From the NCBI RefSeq assembly GCF_958295425.1, contig NC_081141.1, positions 28,935,855-28,999,854 of the forward strand: a DNA stretch of 64,000 nucleotides, given 5' to 3'. Source of the stretch: Solea solea (taxonomy: Eukaryota; Chordata; Actinopteri; Pleuronectiformes; Soleidae). Shown in pieces: positions 11,801 to 23,340 of the stretch (position 1 is the stretch's first letter; each line of letters starts with the position of its first letter). The notes under the pieces are model-generated. The model saw only the letters and a program-made list of their open reading frames with translations. It had not been told where the DNA came from and did no database searches. Both the position numbers and the translations under genes were made by a program.

Positions 11801-14800
11801 GGTACCTGATCCTTTGTGTGTGAGGGAGCAAAAATGTCAGTGAATGTGTGAACACATGATGCAGCCATGAAAGTTTAATTCATTCCTTCATAATCGAGAC
11901 ATTTGTGCAACAGCAGCAGTTTCTACACCGTAATGTCTCTGTGTCTCAGTGTCTCTGTCTGTCTCAGTGTCTCGTTGTCTCAGTGTCTCTGTGAACTTTG
12001 ACTAAAAAAAGCCTGATGACTTCATTAAGAGACACTTGCTCGGCTTCACTTCAGTGGAAACAAAGGCCATGAGTCATGTAATTACCCGTATTTCCCACGA
12101 GGACGAGAGAGCGTTCATTACCAAGAGGAACAAGACAGGGAAAAGGAAAGAGAAGAGAAGAGAAGAGAAGAGAAGAGAAGAGAAGAGAAGAGAGAAGAGA
12201 AGAGAAGAGAAGAGAAGAGAAGAGAAGAGAAGAGAAGAGAAGAGAGAAGAGAAGAGAGAGAAGAGAAGAGAAGAGAAGAGAAGAGAAGAGAAGAGAAGAG
12301 AGAAGAGAGAGAGAGAGAGAGAAGAGAAGAGAAGAGAAGAGAAGAGAAGAGAAGAGAAGAGAAGAGAGAGAGAGAGAAGAGAAGAGAAGAGAAGAGAAGA
12401 GAGAAGAGAGAAGAGAAGAGAAGAGAAGAGAAGAGAAGAGAAGAGAAGAGAAGAGAAGAGAAGAGAGGAGAGAAGAGAAGAAGAGACAAGAGAAGAAAAG
12501 AAAAGAAAAGAAAAGAAAAGAAAAAAGAAGAGAAGAGAAGAAAAGAAAGACTGGAGACAGAAGACAGAAGACAGAAGACACAGAGGAGACACGAGGTCAT
12601 AGAGAAGCAGATTTCAGGGTCAAAGATCGAGAGACTGTGACGACAAATTCAATATCTGACATTATTGAATATTAATATTTTCTATTTAAGCAGATTACTG
12701 CAGAGCGGTGATGAAACATGTGACAGTTACACGTCAGGAGGTCACGGTGTGGGCGGGGCATCTCCCGATCACTGAGGGTCATCAGAGGTCGTTTTTCACA
12801 ATGACGGACAGGGAAATCAATATCTTCTATCTCGGAGGTCTTTTCCAGGATTGTACAGATTATTGCTTTTCTCTGCTTTACTGTAATCAAGTGGATGTTT
12901 TTCTGCAGAAAATCTAAAGACTTGGCTGGAGCTGAAAACATGGCTGCCACAATGTAGCCACTGTCAGATATTTGCAGCTCCATCTCAGTGTTACACTCAA
13001 CTTTTCTGCCTGAAAACCTCAAAGATTCTCTCCCAGAGAGAAAATCTGTGATCTCTGAGCTGCTGGTCCTCTGCTGCCTCGTGTGGTCACTTTGTGTCAC
13101 TGACGTAAATCTGTGACAAGTGACAAAATAAGACATTTGAATGTAGAGATGGAGGCAGCATGTGTGTGTGTGTGTGTGTGTGTGTGTGATGTTAAAATCA
13201 CAGATTTTCTCTCTGGACTTTGGTGTGGGAGAGTGAGTGAGTTTACAGACTTCAGTTTCCTGTTGGAAAAGTCTGTCTCCCAGTGAGATAAAGACGTGAA
13301 CACGTTCTTTAGACGTCGCAGACTTACACTGACGTAGATTTTATGATAAAATCTGTGTTTTTAGCTGTGATGTTAAAATGACTGATTTTCTCTCGGGGCT
13401 TTGGTGTGGGAGAGTGAGTGAGTTTATAAAGATGAACCATCACTTGTCTGTTTGGCGACTCAAGATGGCCGCCCCGGTGAGGCAAGACCCCCTTCCCTTA
13501 TACGTAAATATTCGAAAAGTCTTTTTTCTGACAGCGTTTACACACAAACTCAAACTACTACCAGCTCTCGTGGGCGGTGAATTCAATCCCTGCCAACAAA
13601 CCCTCGTAAAACGTTGCATCTCTAATGTCTTGGCGAGGGTTTTTCAGTCGTCGCCATGGTTACCACACTGTCCTCGAGTGTGTGGTAACCTCCTCTCAGC
13701 GTGTTTATACGTTATATATCAGACAGTGGATTAATATGATGAGAGACTTTAAACTTCATTCTTCTGCACAACAGGAACATACACTATCTCATATTTTTAT
13801 TGCTTATTCTGTCCATACTTGTCGACCTCTGATGTATTTTTTGCAGTAATTTGATTTTCCACAGTGTGAGACCAGTCTAATCTAATCTAACGTAATCTAA
13901 TCTAATCTAATCTAAAGTGCTCCTCACTGAAGTGTAAATCAGAGTTTAGTTCATTACGCCTCTCCGCGAGTCTCGTTCCTGTAACTCCGTGTCACACTTG
14001 TAAATAATTAAGACGCGTCGTCATGGAGTCGACGCACGTCCTCGTCATTAAAGATGATAAATCTCTTATTTGAGTTCCCTGCACCGAGGACGCAGATGTT
14101 TTTATGGCGAGCAGTCGGCGTGAACCGTGACCGGAGCCAATCTGAGCGCCGATGAGAAGACGGGGGGCGGGGGGACAGGTGGTCGCGGGGGGGACGGAGG
14201 GTCACCACCGGTCACTCTGTCCTGCGGGAACGAGGCCATGAAATCCCATGAAACGTGTGATGCTGAGCAGTTTCCTCGCAGAAGTGACTCTGAAATATTA
14301 AAGTTGCTCCGTCTTTTATCGCGAGCATCATCAAAGCAGATGGTCGGCTCTTTCATGTGTGCGGTCATGAAGGAGGAACGTTCACATGTTCACACGTTCA
14401 CATGTTCACACGTTCACACGTTCACACCTCAGCTGCTTTCATATGATCGGCAAAATAATCCCTTTCTAGAGTATTTTTCCTGGAATGATTGAGGTGGTAC
14501 TTGTGGTTCAGTACGGTACAGTTTGGAATGGTAAAGTCCTGGATCTGAAAACACTATCTTGGTTTTCTGTTCCCGAGAGAACGCGACACAATCGCCCGTC
14601 AGCTGACCGTACCACTTTACTCTGGTACCCCAAGGGAAGGGTGCCGAACACTGGAACTGCTGGGGCTGGTTGTTTTGGTACTTTTCCTGAAGGAGACACA
14701 AAAAAAAACCACGTACCATACTGAACCAAACTGAACCGTTCCAATACTTTAACATGATTCTATAAAAACACGCTTTACAGCGTTTTCTCCACAGGAACTG

Positions 14801-16651
14801 GACAGATTAGAGTTCAGGAAGTCCATCATGGTACAGTCCTGGGTCACTGAAAACAGAACCTTTACTACACGGTGTGGTCCAGAGTTTGTTTGTGTTTACA
14901 TTAGGATCAGGACCAAATGAACCAGACCAGCTCCAGTTTTCAGTACCAGAGTGGAAAGTGTCACCGGCCGATGAATGTGATTCTATAAAAACTGAAAATA
15001 ATCCCTTTATGGTGTTTTCTGTATTTGTTGAATTTTAGGATCTGACACAAATGATTTCATTCTACAATTTAACAATTTTACAATTTTGTGTTTGCTCACA
15101 GTTCCTCGTTCATTATTTACAGAGACCATGACACGTTAGCTCAGTCCTCAGGTCTGATCACACGTTAGCATCACAATGCAGAGTCACTTTCAAATCAGTC
15201 ACTTTTCACACGCTGCTGATTCTTTTTTATTCTCCACGTGTTCACAGAGAAACTCGCCGCAGGTCGTCCTTGTGTGCTCAGATAAAATTACACGGCAGGA
15301 CGACGTTCTGACAATAATCAGTTCATGTAAATTCAGGACGCACAGGAGGAGGAGGAGGAGTTTAGTCTGATCCACGAAAGATTCCTGATTTATAACGTGT
15401 AGCTGTGCGACACGTCTGCAGAGAAGAAACCGCCGTCTTGTGCAAAGACGACGCACAAGAGTTCCAGAGAACTGAAACCACGCTTTGACTGCTACGTGAC
15501 TTCTGTTTCAAATACCCTGCAACCGCGCGGTTGGTGTCATGGTTAGCATCGAGACAAACAGTCTGTATGTATCTTTAAGGACCTTTCGCACAGAGGCCGT
15601 CAGAAACCATGTGAGGTGAACTAATCACCGGGCGCTCACTTGACCGTGGTGTGGTAAAGGAGCGAACACTGCGTTTGTTCAGCACAAGGCATGATTAATG
15701 GATTGTGAGTGCCGTTGAATGTGCATCGTAGCCTTGCAGCTGAAAATGAAACAGTCATGTGTCCAAAACTAAGCCGATGAAGAAGATATCAACGCGTTCA
15801 CAGAGGTTTTACATCCATACTCACATCGGCCTGGAGCCAAAGCGCGCATCGCAGCACTGAGTGAATGCTAATTCATTTACGCCAATAAAAACCCGCTTAA
15901 AGCCGGGTTTTCTGAGCGCCGGTAATCTGGTGTTAGAGAGGAGTGAAGCTCGTAAACAACAGATGAACTCAGATCCTCCGACACCATCACAAATCCCAGG
16001 TCGGCTCAGACGGAGCCGCGGGGATTCAGAGGCGGAGTCATCGCTCACACAGATCCATTAAAGCCGCTGTCAGCTGCAGCGCGGCTCATCATCGCTGATA
16101 AGACCTGGAACCAGAACCCACCAGTCTGAGCCCGGGTCCACGCGAGCTGCGTCTGAGCGTCTACTGATTTATGAGGATTAAGCCTGAGGTGTGAAAATAC
16201 AGGCGAGGGAGGCGGAGAGAGGGAGAGAGGGAGGGACAGAGAGACAAATGGAGTTGGCAAATGAGAGCATGAGTGAGTGTAGGTGTTGAGTGTGTAAGTG
16301 AGATGGAAAAGGTCGTTCAGCATATGTGCTTTTGTTTCAGTGCAGAGCAGCGGTGAACACAGTCTGCTGTTTCACGAGGAGGAGAGTGGGAGTGAGAACA
16401 TGGAACCCAGAGGAGGAGGAGAAGAAGAAGGAGAAGAAGAAGAAGAAGAAGAAGGAGAAGGAGAAGAAGAAGGAGAAGAAGAAGAAGAAGAAGAAGGAGA
16501 AGGAGAAGAAGAAGAAGAAGGAGAAGAAGGTGTCCTCCATGTCTCTGAGGGTCAGTGAAGTGGGCAGATGCTGTGATTAGTCATCCTGCAGCCTGTGGAC
16601 CAGCGGCTCACTGATGTGACAACATGACTCATGACACCTTTTAATGATGTG

Positions 16652-16682
<31 letters not shown>

Positions 16683-18803
16683 GGAGGGCGTTGGTGATAA
16701 CCATCAGTTAATGAACTTCAGCTGAATGAGCAGTAACAGAGTTCACTGACGGAGGTGAAGAAGAGACAGACGTGTGCGTGTTGTCGTCCGGCTGCAACTT
16801 CACAAACACAGTCGACGCACAAACGTGAGTGGATGTGAATTTCACGTCCACCGAATTGTGCTAACGACGCGTAAATCGCTCCAACGTTGGCGTTGAAACT
16901 TTGGCGAATGACAAACCAGCGTGAGATTCTCCGTGTGTGTGTGTGTGTGTGTGCGTGTGCGTGTGTGTGTGTGTGTGTGCACACACGGAGGACAAACAAT
17001 AAAAGGAGAGAAATGTTGACAGTGAAAATTCACATTTGGTGTGAACGCAAAGCTTATAGTTAGACCTGGTTCAGGGAAACCTGGACCAGGTCTTAGTTAT
17101 GCTGCTACAGACCTGGACTGCTGGGGGAATCTCCTGTGGTGCACGCACACTCACTCTCTCACACTCACACTCACTCTCTCACGCTTGAATATGACTTTAT
17201 TTTATGTCATCAACTGTGTTCTCTCTCTCTCTCTCTCTCTGTCTCTGTGTCCTCATATTGCAGGTTGCAGGATCCAGATCCAGTTTCAAGGCTATTATTA
17301 TTATTACTATCATACACAACATCATCATCATCATCATCATTATTATTATTATGATGCTATAATTAAGAGTGGATATCAGTATAATTTTATATCAACAGTC
17401 TCTGCTGCTGCTTATATAAATGACATCACTGACTCTAACTGTCCTGTAAACGTAGAACTTGATTGTGTCCTGGTCTCTCTTCTGTCTCTACCTCACCTCC
17501 CTCTTGTCCTTTCTCTCCCCCGTTCTGTCCCCCTCCTCTCCTCTGTCCCCCATTTTTTCCTTTCACCACAACCTGTCGAGGCAGATGCTGCACGTGTGTG
17601 AGTCTGGTTCTTCTTCAGCCTGTAGTGTTTGTTCACTGTTGTGTTTCTCTGCTCCATGATGTTGTCTGTGTTCAGACCTGAGATCATGGATGTGATGATT
17701 TGAACTGAATGTAACCAGCTGCTTCTTCAGATATCAAGGATCCTCCTCAACAGGAGAGGCAACAGGGGGCGCTGCACCCTCACAGATACAGTGTTCTATA
17801 GATGATGTTAAATCATCATGTTCACTTTCATCAAAGACTTTAAAATATCAATGTTGTTTGTTTAAAAAATAAACAACATTGATATTTTGACAGTGAATCT
17901 GTCACTTTTAAGGTAAAAACAAGAAGCCTTAAATTTACCCTTTACCACCTCAAATGTTTAAACTGTGGATCTTTTTTCTTCTGGAAAAATCTCTGAATTA
18001 ATCTGATCCAAACATAAAAGACATCGGGAAAACAAACTGAAGTGTTTTTCCTGATGTCGAGTAATAAAGTTATGATTTTAAATCTTAGAACTGAGCAATA
18101 AAAGACTCGATAAGAAACATTTAAAACAATCTCACTTCCATAAACTTCCTGAACAAACAATAAAGAATAAAGAATATTCACACATGGACTCAATGCTTTA
18201 CATTTGTCTACTTTTCTGTTCACTTGTACTTTTACTGTAAATATGTATATTTGAGATGTCAAATCTGTGACAAAATGATTTGTTATTTTATTTCACATAA
18301 AGTCCCCAAAACATATATCTGCAATAAATCACAATAATTCTAGATATTAACTAAGACAAGATCACTCAAACTGACTTAAACTACTGCTGTTACGTTCTTT
18401 TTTTATTTGGTGTTTGAAAATAAAAGATTTCCCTCAAATTATAGAACTTTATAATATTTATTTTAAGTTTTAAGTGCTGGATGTTTTGTTAGTTTACTGA
18501 TAAATAAATAAAACGTTCATCTCTAGTTTTATATGAGTAAGAATTCAATAAATAAACCTCCGTCAAAGTTTACAAAAAAAAAAAAAAAAAAAATCAAAGT
18601 CAAACTCATTCAATTCATTCATGCGTTCACTTTACACGGTAAATGTGACCCAGATCCACGCAGACCCACAGACGCACGCAGACCCACACGGAGCCACGGA
18701 GCCGGGTCTCGGGGTCTCGGACGCGCACTCACCGAACTTTTGCGGCCACGGATGAGATGGCGTCACTCCTCAGGTTCTTCCTTTTGGACACGGCAGTTCC
18801 CAT
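6774..18803 (-). CDS. nsmf: NSMF (Jacob/NELF), NMDA-receptor synapto-nuclear signalling factor; first four coding exons, 3' part off the left edge
   Basis: Coding exons, in transcript order: 18733-18803, 8868-8929, 7522-8307, 6774-6846; phases join without a break (992 nt, about 330 residues). Exon 1 encodes MGTAVSKRKNLRSDAISSVA, the N-myristoylation-type start of this family. Exon 2 gives ARAFGEYLSN and exon 3 starts DHLLSDTF. Exon 3 also carries KRRLSVERSLSAEEPS, RVYTISREGG, a His/Ser-rich stretch (HHRSNHHHH) and KKLERMYSEDR. Exon 4 encodes WFPKENMFSFQTATTTMQ. All match the order in mammalian NSMF, which shuttles from NMDA receptors to the nucleus and regulates CREB. The next expected exon (Arg/Lys-rich nuclear localisation segment) was not found to the left, so that intron exceeds 6.7 kb. 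Intron 1 is about 9.8 kb and full of simple repeats. The start is fixed by the Gly-2 motif. Whether this is the a or b teleost paralogue cannot be told. Confidence 0.95.
8796..8865. repeat. Compound (AT)n-(GTAT)n-(TG)n microsatellite next to the nsmf exon 2 donor
   Basis: About 37 bp of AT is followed by GTAT units and about 24 bp of TG. The TG run stops within a few bases of the nsmf exon 2 splice donor, so the transcript (minus strand) reads GTAACAC then CA repeats directly after the exon. Confidence 0.95.
9400..9468. repeat. (GGAA)n microsatellite
   Basis: About 69 bp of GGAA/GAAA tetranucleotide units with a few interruptions. Confidence 0.9.
10605..10670. repeat. Fragment of a GGGCCAC-type dispersed DNA-transposon relic
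   Basis: The sequence carries GCCGGGCCACATATTAATTC and then CACGGGCCACATGTTTGC. A related fragment with CGCCGGGCCGAATAC is at 39230-39300. This wording is typical of hAT-type element ends in fish; the family assignment is from memory. Confidence 0.4.
10690..10998. repeat. About 300-bp CTG/TTA trinucleotide tract
   Basis: Almost every triplet is CTG or TTA (with one early TTT), arranged as short CTG runs separated by TTA. All reading frames stay open (poly-Leu, poly-Ala/Val, poly-Ser/Asn), a by-product of the triplet period and not evidence of a gene. The tract lies in nsmf intron 1. Confidence 0.95.
11368..11584. repeat. ATGTTCC-based minisatellite, about 9-12 bp units
   Basis: About 20 copies of a short unit (ATGTTCCCC, ATGTTCCTCC and variants) run in tandem inside nsmf intron 1. 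Open frames here are translations of the repeat. Confidence 0.9.
12146..12545. repeat. About 400-bp AGAGA/AGAAG pentanucleotide array
   Basis: The pure purine strand has period 5 (GAGAA) with short GA interruptions, passing into AAAAG units at the right end. It lies in nsmf intron 1. The purine/pyrimidine asymmetry is complete over the whole tract. Confidence 0.95.
12870..13440. mobile_element. Degenerate repeat related to the fold-back element at 40594-41387
   Basis: Shared blocks include CTGCCTCGTGTGGTCACTTT, ACAAAATAAGACATTTGAA, TGGTGTGGGAGAG and GATGTTAAAATCAC-like stretches, which also occur at 40720-41330 in both orientations. The block TTTGGTGTGGGAGAGTGAGT occurs twice here (about 13219 and 13400). 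A (TG)n microsatellite has expanded inside it. No coding capacity. Confidence 0.6.
14490..14755. mobile_element. MITE-like element with imperfect terminal inverted repeats
   Basis: The left end has GTGGTTCAGTACGGTACAG. The right end has CACGTACCATACTGAACC, its approximate reverse complement, followed by further similar AACTGAACC sequence. The 14780-14990 stretch repeats some vocabulary (TCCTGG, GAACC, CCAG), possibly a second degraded copy. No coding capacity. Confidence 0.5.
16407..16530. repeat. GAA/GGAGAA purine tract
   Basis: About 120 bp of GAA and GGA triplets in nsmf intron 1, open in several frames as poly-Glu or poly-Lys, without other gene signals. Confidence 0.9.
17842..17888. other. 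Perfect 18-bp hairpin with 11-nt loop
   Basis: Left arm AAAATATCAATGTTGTTT (17842-17859) is exactly reverse-complemented by AAACAACATTGATATTTT (17871-17888). Confidence 0.9.
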
Positions 18804-19200
18804 GCTGGCGTGGAAACGACCCACGAGAGAAAAGACGGTTCATTCCACAGAGCGATGAGCGCGTGAAGAGAAAAATCATCACCACACACCGTGGAAAATA
18901 TAAATATATAAAAAAACACACCACGAAAAACAAGAAACATCCACGAAGTCACGGCTGTGATGACGTCATCGTGATCGGTGCGATTGATCCCGATCAATCA
19001 CACGTGTTTGGAGACGCGGAGAATCAGAGTGGTGCTGATGCTGCTGCTGCTGCTGCTGATGCTGCTGCTGAGGATGCTGCTGCTGCTGCTGCTTCTCTCC
19101 TCCTCCTCTGTCTCTGCATCTCCTCCTCATCCAGCTGAAGCTTCAGGAAGGAAACACTGACCATATAAGGGCGAGGTGGACAGATGCAGCGCGGGAAACA
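18804..19200 (-). promoter_or_regulatory. nsmf 5' flank / probable promoter with a palindromic CRE
   Basis: The region upstream of the nsmf start codon. A perfect TGACGTCA cAMP-response element lies at 18961-18968, about 160 bp before the ATG. Further upstream (19032-19095) is a CTG-rich tract, and near 19160 a TATATGG sequence on the minus strand (ACCATATAA on plus). The transcription start was not determined. Confidence 0.45.
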
Positions 19201-20169
19201 GCTGCACACTCACACACTCACACACTCACGCGTTTCTATGTTTGTGTGTTTGTTTCGATGAAAGAGGAAATAATATGAAGAAAATATGTCAGCTTTAAAA
19301 AGTCGTAATAATACGATAACAAACTTGTAACATTGTGAGAAAAAGTCGTAATATTACGATAATAAAGTTCTACAATGTTTCCTGTCGTCTGTTTATGAAG
19401 AGTCACATGTTTGTTTTGTCACTTTATTATTTCTATATTTTATTATGTTTTCTTGTCACATTTAAACTTTGCTTTTTATCAGTTTGTTTGTTTGTTTGTT
19501 TGTTTGTCCACGTGTGTCTGACCACTGCTGTGTGTCCTGTCACAGGCTGTCTGTCTGTCTGTCCACACCCACACACACAGAGACTCTGTCCCCTCATGTC
19601 CCCTCATGTCCATGATGTGTCCACTGACCTGAGAATCATGTCAGATATATTTTAGTCTTCAGGGGACAAAAATCAATAAACACATCAATATTCGGCTGAA
19701 CTGGCTCCACCCCCTCGTGACCCTCATGTGGAGGATAAAGTGGCAGAAAATGGACGCATGAACCTTCCATCAGCATCCATCACTTCACTCTTCCTTCCTC
19801 TTATGTGGCCTTCATCTCTCCATTATGCTGCTGTGTAGCTCCGCCTCCTCTACAGCTCCTCCTCCAGCACGTGAGGTCAGTGAGGCAGAGGTGAGTTAAC
19901 AAAGTGAGTGCATGTGAATTTTTAAGCAGCATCTGTGTTTTTTCTTCATGTTTCTGTCTCTGCTTCTCACACACACACACACGCACACACACACGCACAC
20001 GCACACACACACACACGCATACGCGCACACACACACACGCACACACACACACACACACACATCAGCAGAGACACAGTTTTGTTTCCCTGTGAAACATGGG
20101 ATTAATAGTTACTTATGATTCTTATGTTCCTTAGATTTCTTGTGGTGTCTGGTGAAGTGTGTGATGATG

Positions 20170-20201
<32 letters not shown>

Positions 20202-20344
20202 GGTGGTGATGATGATGATGGTGTTGAGGGCAGTAAACATCCTGCAGGTAAATAAATGTTCCTGCCTCTGAGATTCAGCAGGAGGAAAAACAAATGGAGC
20301 TTTTTTCAGACAGAAGAGCCTGAAGCACAGTGTGTGTGTGTGTG

Positions 20345-20385
<41 letters not shown>

Positions 20386-20408
20386 GTGCGTGTGTATGTG
20401 TGTGCGTG

Positions 20409-20470
<62 letters not shown>

Positions 20471-22230
20471 ACTGGAGATCAGTGATGGACGATGAAGGTA
20501 CGCTGAATAAAGACATTGGTGTAGAAACAGTGCAGTCTCAGGCACACGGATGTAAAAGAGTAAAAGTGTGTTTTTGGCCTCAGTTTGTGGAAGAATTCAC
20601 TGCCAGAGAAAATTCAGTGTTTGTCTAAAAAAAAAAAGCCGGTTTAAATTGTTCTGACATTTCCACGACAGAGAGTGTGATGAGCTGAGAAAAGGTCTGC
20701 AGCGGGACTCTGAGCAAGGATACACATTCATCTAGAACTCTGAAAAGTCCACTGTTGTTTTTACTTTTATTTTACATCAGTGATAAAAACCTGCCGTTGT
20801 TTTTAGTTTTATTTTACATCAGTTTTGTTCCTCTGACGACGTTCAGCTGATGTCACGTCAAAAACTTACTGAGAATTCCAAATGTCGGCCTCACGTTTAC
20901 GTCTACACAGAATCCTGTCATGCTCCGTCTTGTCTCCACCTAAATCTCCTCCTTGTCTCCGCCTTGTTTCCACCTTGTTTCCGCCTTGTCTCCACCTTGT
21001 CTCCACCCTGTCTCCGCCTCCCCCACCTGTCAGGAACACACCTGCTGTCACTCAGCTCGTCACAGTCTTCCCTGCAGTAACATCAGGGTCGAGTCTTTTC
21101 CTTAAGTTTAAGTTAAGGGGAGAACGTGTCGGAGAGTTTAACTGAATTCTAAGTGAAGTGAATCCTGAATCATGTCACATTGTAAAGTTGTGTTCAGTGT
21201 AAACACACTTTGTTAAAGTCTCTGCTGCATTTAAACTGATTTACACGCTGACACCACACAATTGTGACCTTGCTCAAGGACACGCGGTCCAATCCAATCT
21301 CTCTCTGATGCATTAAGAGCAGCTGTTTAAATACATTTCACCCCCTCACCTCCTCATCGTTAAGCCCCTCCCCCAGCGCCTCCTGTGATGGATGGGTGGA
21401 GTCACACAATCATGTCATCAAATCCATTAAAGAGTCGCAGCCAAGGCTCGGGATTGTGGAGCGATGGGGGAGGAGCATGATGGTGAGAGGGTGAATGAGT
21501 GAGAGCGACCCGTGCAGCAGGGTTCATATTGGTGCTTGAAATCCTTGAAAACGTAAAAACGTAAAAAACATACAAAATAAAAACATATACATATACATAT
21601 GTAAATGTATATAACGCTATAGTTGCAGCACTTGAGTGTTTGTCGTCCATCACAATCAACACATTTATTGATGTTTAGATTGAGTTAAGTACATTAGTTT
21701 GATTAAAGACGCTGCTGAGAGATTAAAGACGGGGTTTTTTTAACTCGACAACAAACAAAAACAATCTGAAAAGAAAGGTCAGGTTTTTTCAGTGAAGGAT
21801 TCTGGGAAACAAGAGTTTACAATAAAATAGTAACAATGTGATAAAAACGAACAAACGTGAATCAAAGTTAATCATTTTATGTTTGGACCGAATTCAAACT
21901 CATGTTTAATAAAATGAGATTTAAGATGTTTTTTTTAATGTTCTCTCTGTTCATGTTCGACGTGATTTAAGATTTTTAAATTCATTTAAATGAATTTGTC
22001 CTTCATTAAATCATAAGTCTCCACTAATGCATGAAAATATATCATCAGCGTTTGCTGTTGAATTCACGCCAGACACCGCCATGCACGAAGTCCTCATGAA
22101 TCACTGAGCTGCTACAAAGTTTCCTTAAAGTGTTTCCTTTAAGTGTTTCCTTAAATAACCTCTGAACAAACTGAAGAAAAATAACTAAATATTTTTTATA
22201 ATCAGAATTTCAGCTCCTATGAAGTAGAAA
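19201..22230. repeat. Intergenic spacer dominated by microsatellites
   Basis: No gene recognised. It holds TTTG units at 19482-19507, a (CA)n/CACG run at 19970-20062, GAT/GGT units at 20161-20222, a long (GT)n run of about 138 bp at 20330-20467, and a CTTGTCTCCACC-type 12-bp minisatellite at about 20928-21020. The rest is AT-rich unique-looking sequence. Confidence 0.85.
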
Positions 22231-22239
22231 TAACTATGT

Positions 22240-23340
22240 TATTATTTTATCGATATCAATATTGATATTGATCTATTAGTATTGATACTTTTCTGTGGTT
22301 TAATACATGTGGTGGTTACTGCTTATTGGTGCTGATAAACAGTATCAAAACCAATACTAATATTGAGTATTAGTATCATATTGCGATACTAATCAATACT
22401 TTTATTGATACTTAGTATCATTTGATGTTGAGGACGCCTGAAAACAGTGGATACTGCTTAGTATCAATCCCAGTGCTAACATCCAGTATTGGTATTGATA
22501 CTGCTTATTGATTTCGAACCTTATTGAAACTCTTTTTGATACTTTTCTGTACTATCATACCAAGGACACCTGAAAATACAGGTGTCATAAATACTGCTTA
22601 TCAATTCAAATAAGCAGTATTGATCCCAGTGCTGATATCAAGTATTGGTATTGATACTGCTTATTGATACTGATCCTTATCAATACACTTATTGATACTT
22701 TTTAATAGTTTGATGCAGATAAACCCTGACCACACATATGTGGTAGATGCTGCCTATCAGTATTGATAACCAGTATTGAAACCAATACTAATAATTAGTA
22801 TTAGTATCATACTGCTTATCGATACCCATATATAACTTAGCTTTATTGATACTTACCTTCTGAGGAGACCACACAGGTCTGTGCTTGTCCGTATTTATAA
22901 GCAGTATTCTCAGTATCAATATCATGGTATTGATACATGATTACTATATCGAGTATTGGTATCGATGATGCTTATCAATTCCGATACTTATCGATATTGT
23001 TATTGATACTTTTCTGTAATGTGATGTGGAAACTATTGATACCAACACTGACAGTGAGTATTAGTATCATACTGCGTAATGAAACTGATCTGATTCTTAG
23101 TGATACTTTGGTGTAGTAGATACTGAATAAGAAGTATTGATACCAATGCTGATATTAAATATTATTATCGTTACCGATACTTATCGATACACTTAGTGAT
23201 ATTTTTCTACAGTTTAATGCTGTTGTGGATACTAATTATCAGTTATAAGAGTCGTAGGAATTGCATTGATACTGTTTGTTACTACATACTTATCAATGCT
23301 CTTATTGCTACTGATACTTTTCTATAGTTATTGTACTGTA
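22240..23340. repeat. Degenerate tandem repeat built on TATTGATACT and its complement
   Basis: Over about 1.1 kb, GATACT, TATTGATAC, AGTATCA and ACTGCTTAT recur dozens of times in both orientations. Longer echoes recur roughly every 200 bp: ACTTTTCTG, then TGGATACTGCTTA-like text, then AATCCCAGTGCTGA, then AAGTATTGGTATTGATACTG. It is best read as a diverged satellite with internal palindromes. Confidence 0.8.

Larger units (their letters stand above)
8930..18732 (-). other. nsmf intron 1 (about 9.8 kb), rich in simple repeats
   Basis: The intron lies between coding exons 1 and 2 of nsmf. No exon or RNA gene was recognised. It holds many micro- and minisatellites, listed separately where large, plus smaller ones: (CA)n around 8985-9004, 10125-10183 and 10262-10287; GGA units at 10392-10424; GACA units at 11327-11350; (TG)n at 13159-13188; TAATC units at 13873-13914; about 11-bp units at 14388-14428; (CA)n at 16657-16681; (GT)n at 16933-16985; (TC)n at 17217-17242; and TTA/ATC runs at 17288-17352. 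Transposon-like pieces are at 10605-10670, 12870-13440 and 14490-14755. A perfect hairpin is at 17842-17888. Confidence 0.85.

Noticed and set aside
11287..11823. 178-codon plus-strand frame with HVPHVPPCSPCS repeats
   Set aside because: Composition follows the ATGTTCC minisatellite; no conserved domain or splice context.
12036..12602. Open frames of Arg/Glu/Lys (plus) and Ser/Leu/Phe (minus)
   Set aside because: Direct translation of the GAGAA pentamer array.
20256..20628. Cys/Val and His/Thr repeat frames
   Set aside because: Translations of a long (GT)n/(CA)n microsatellite.
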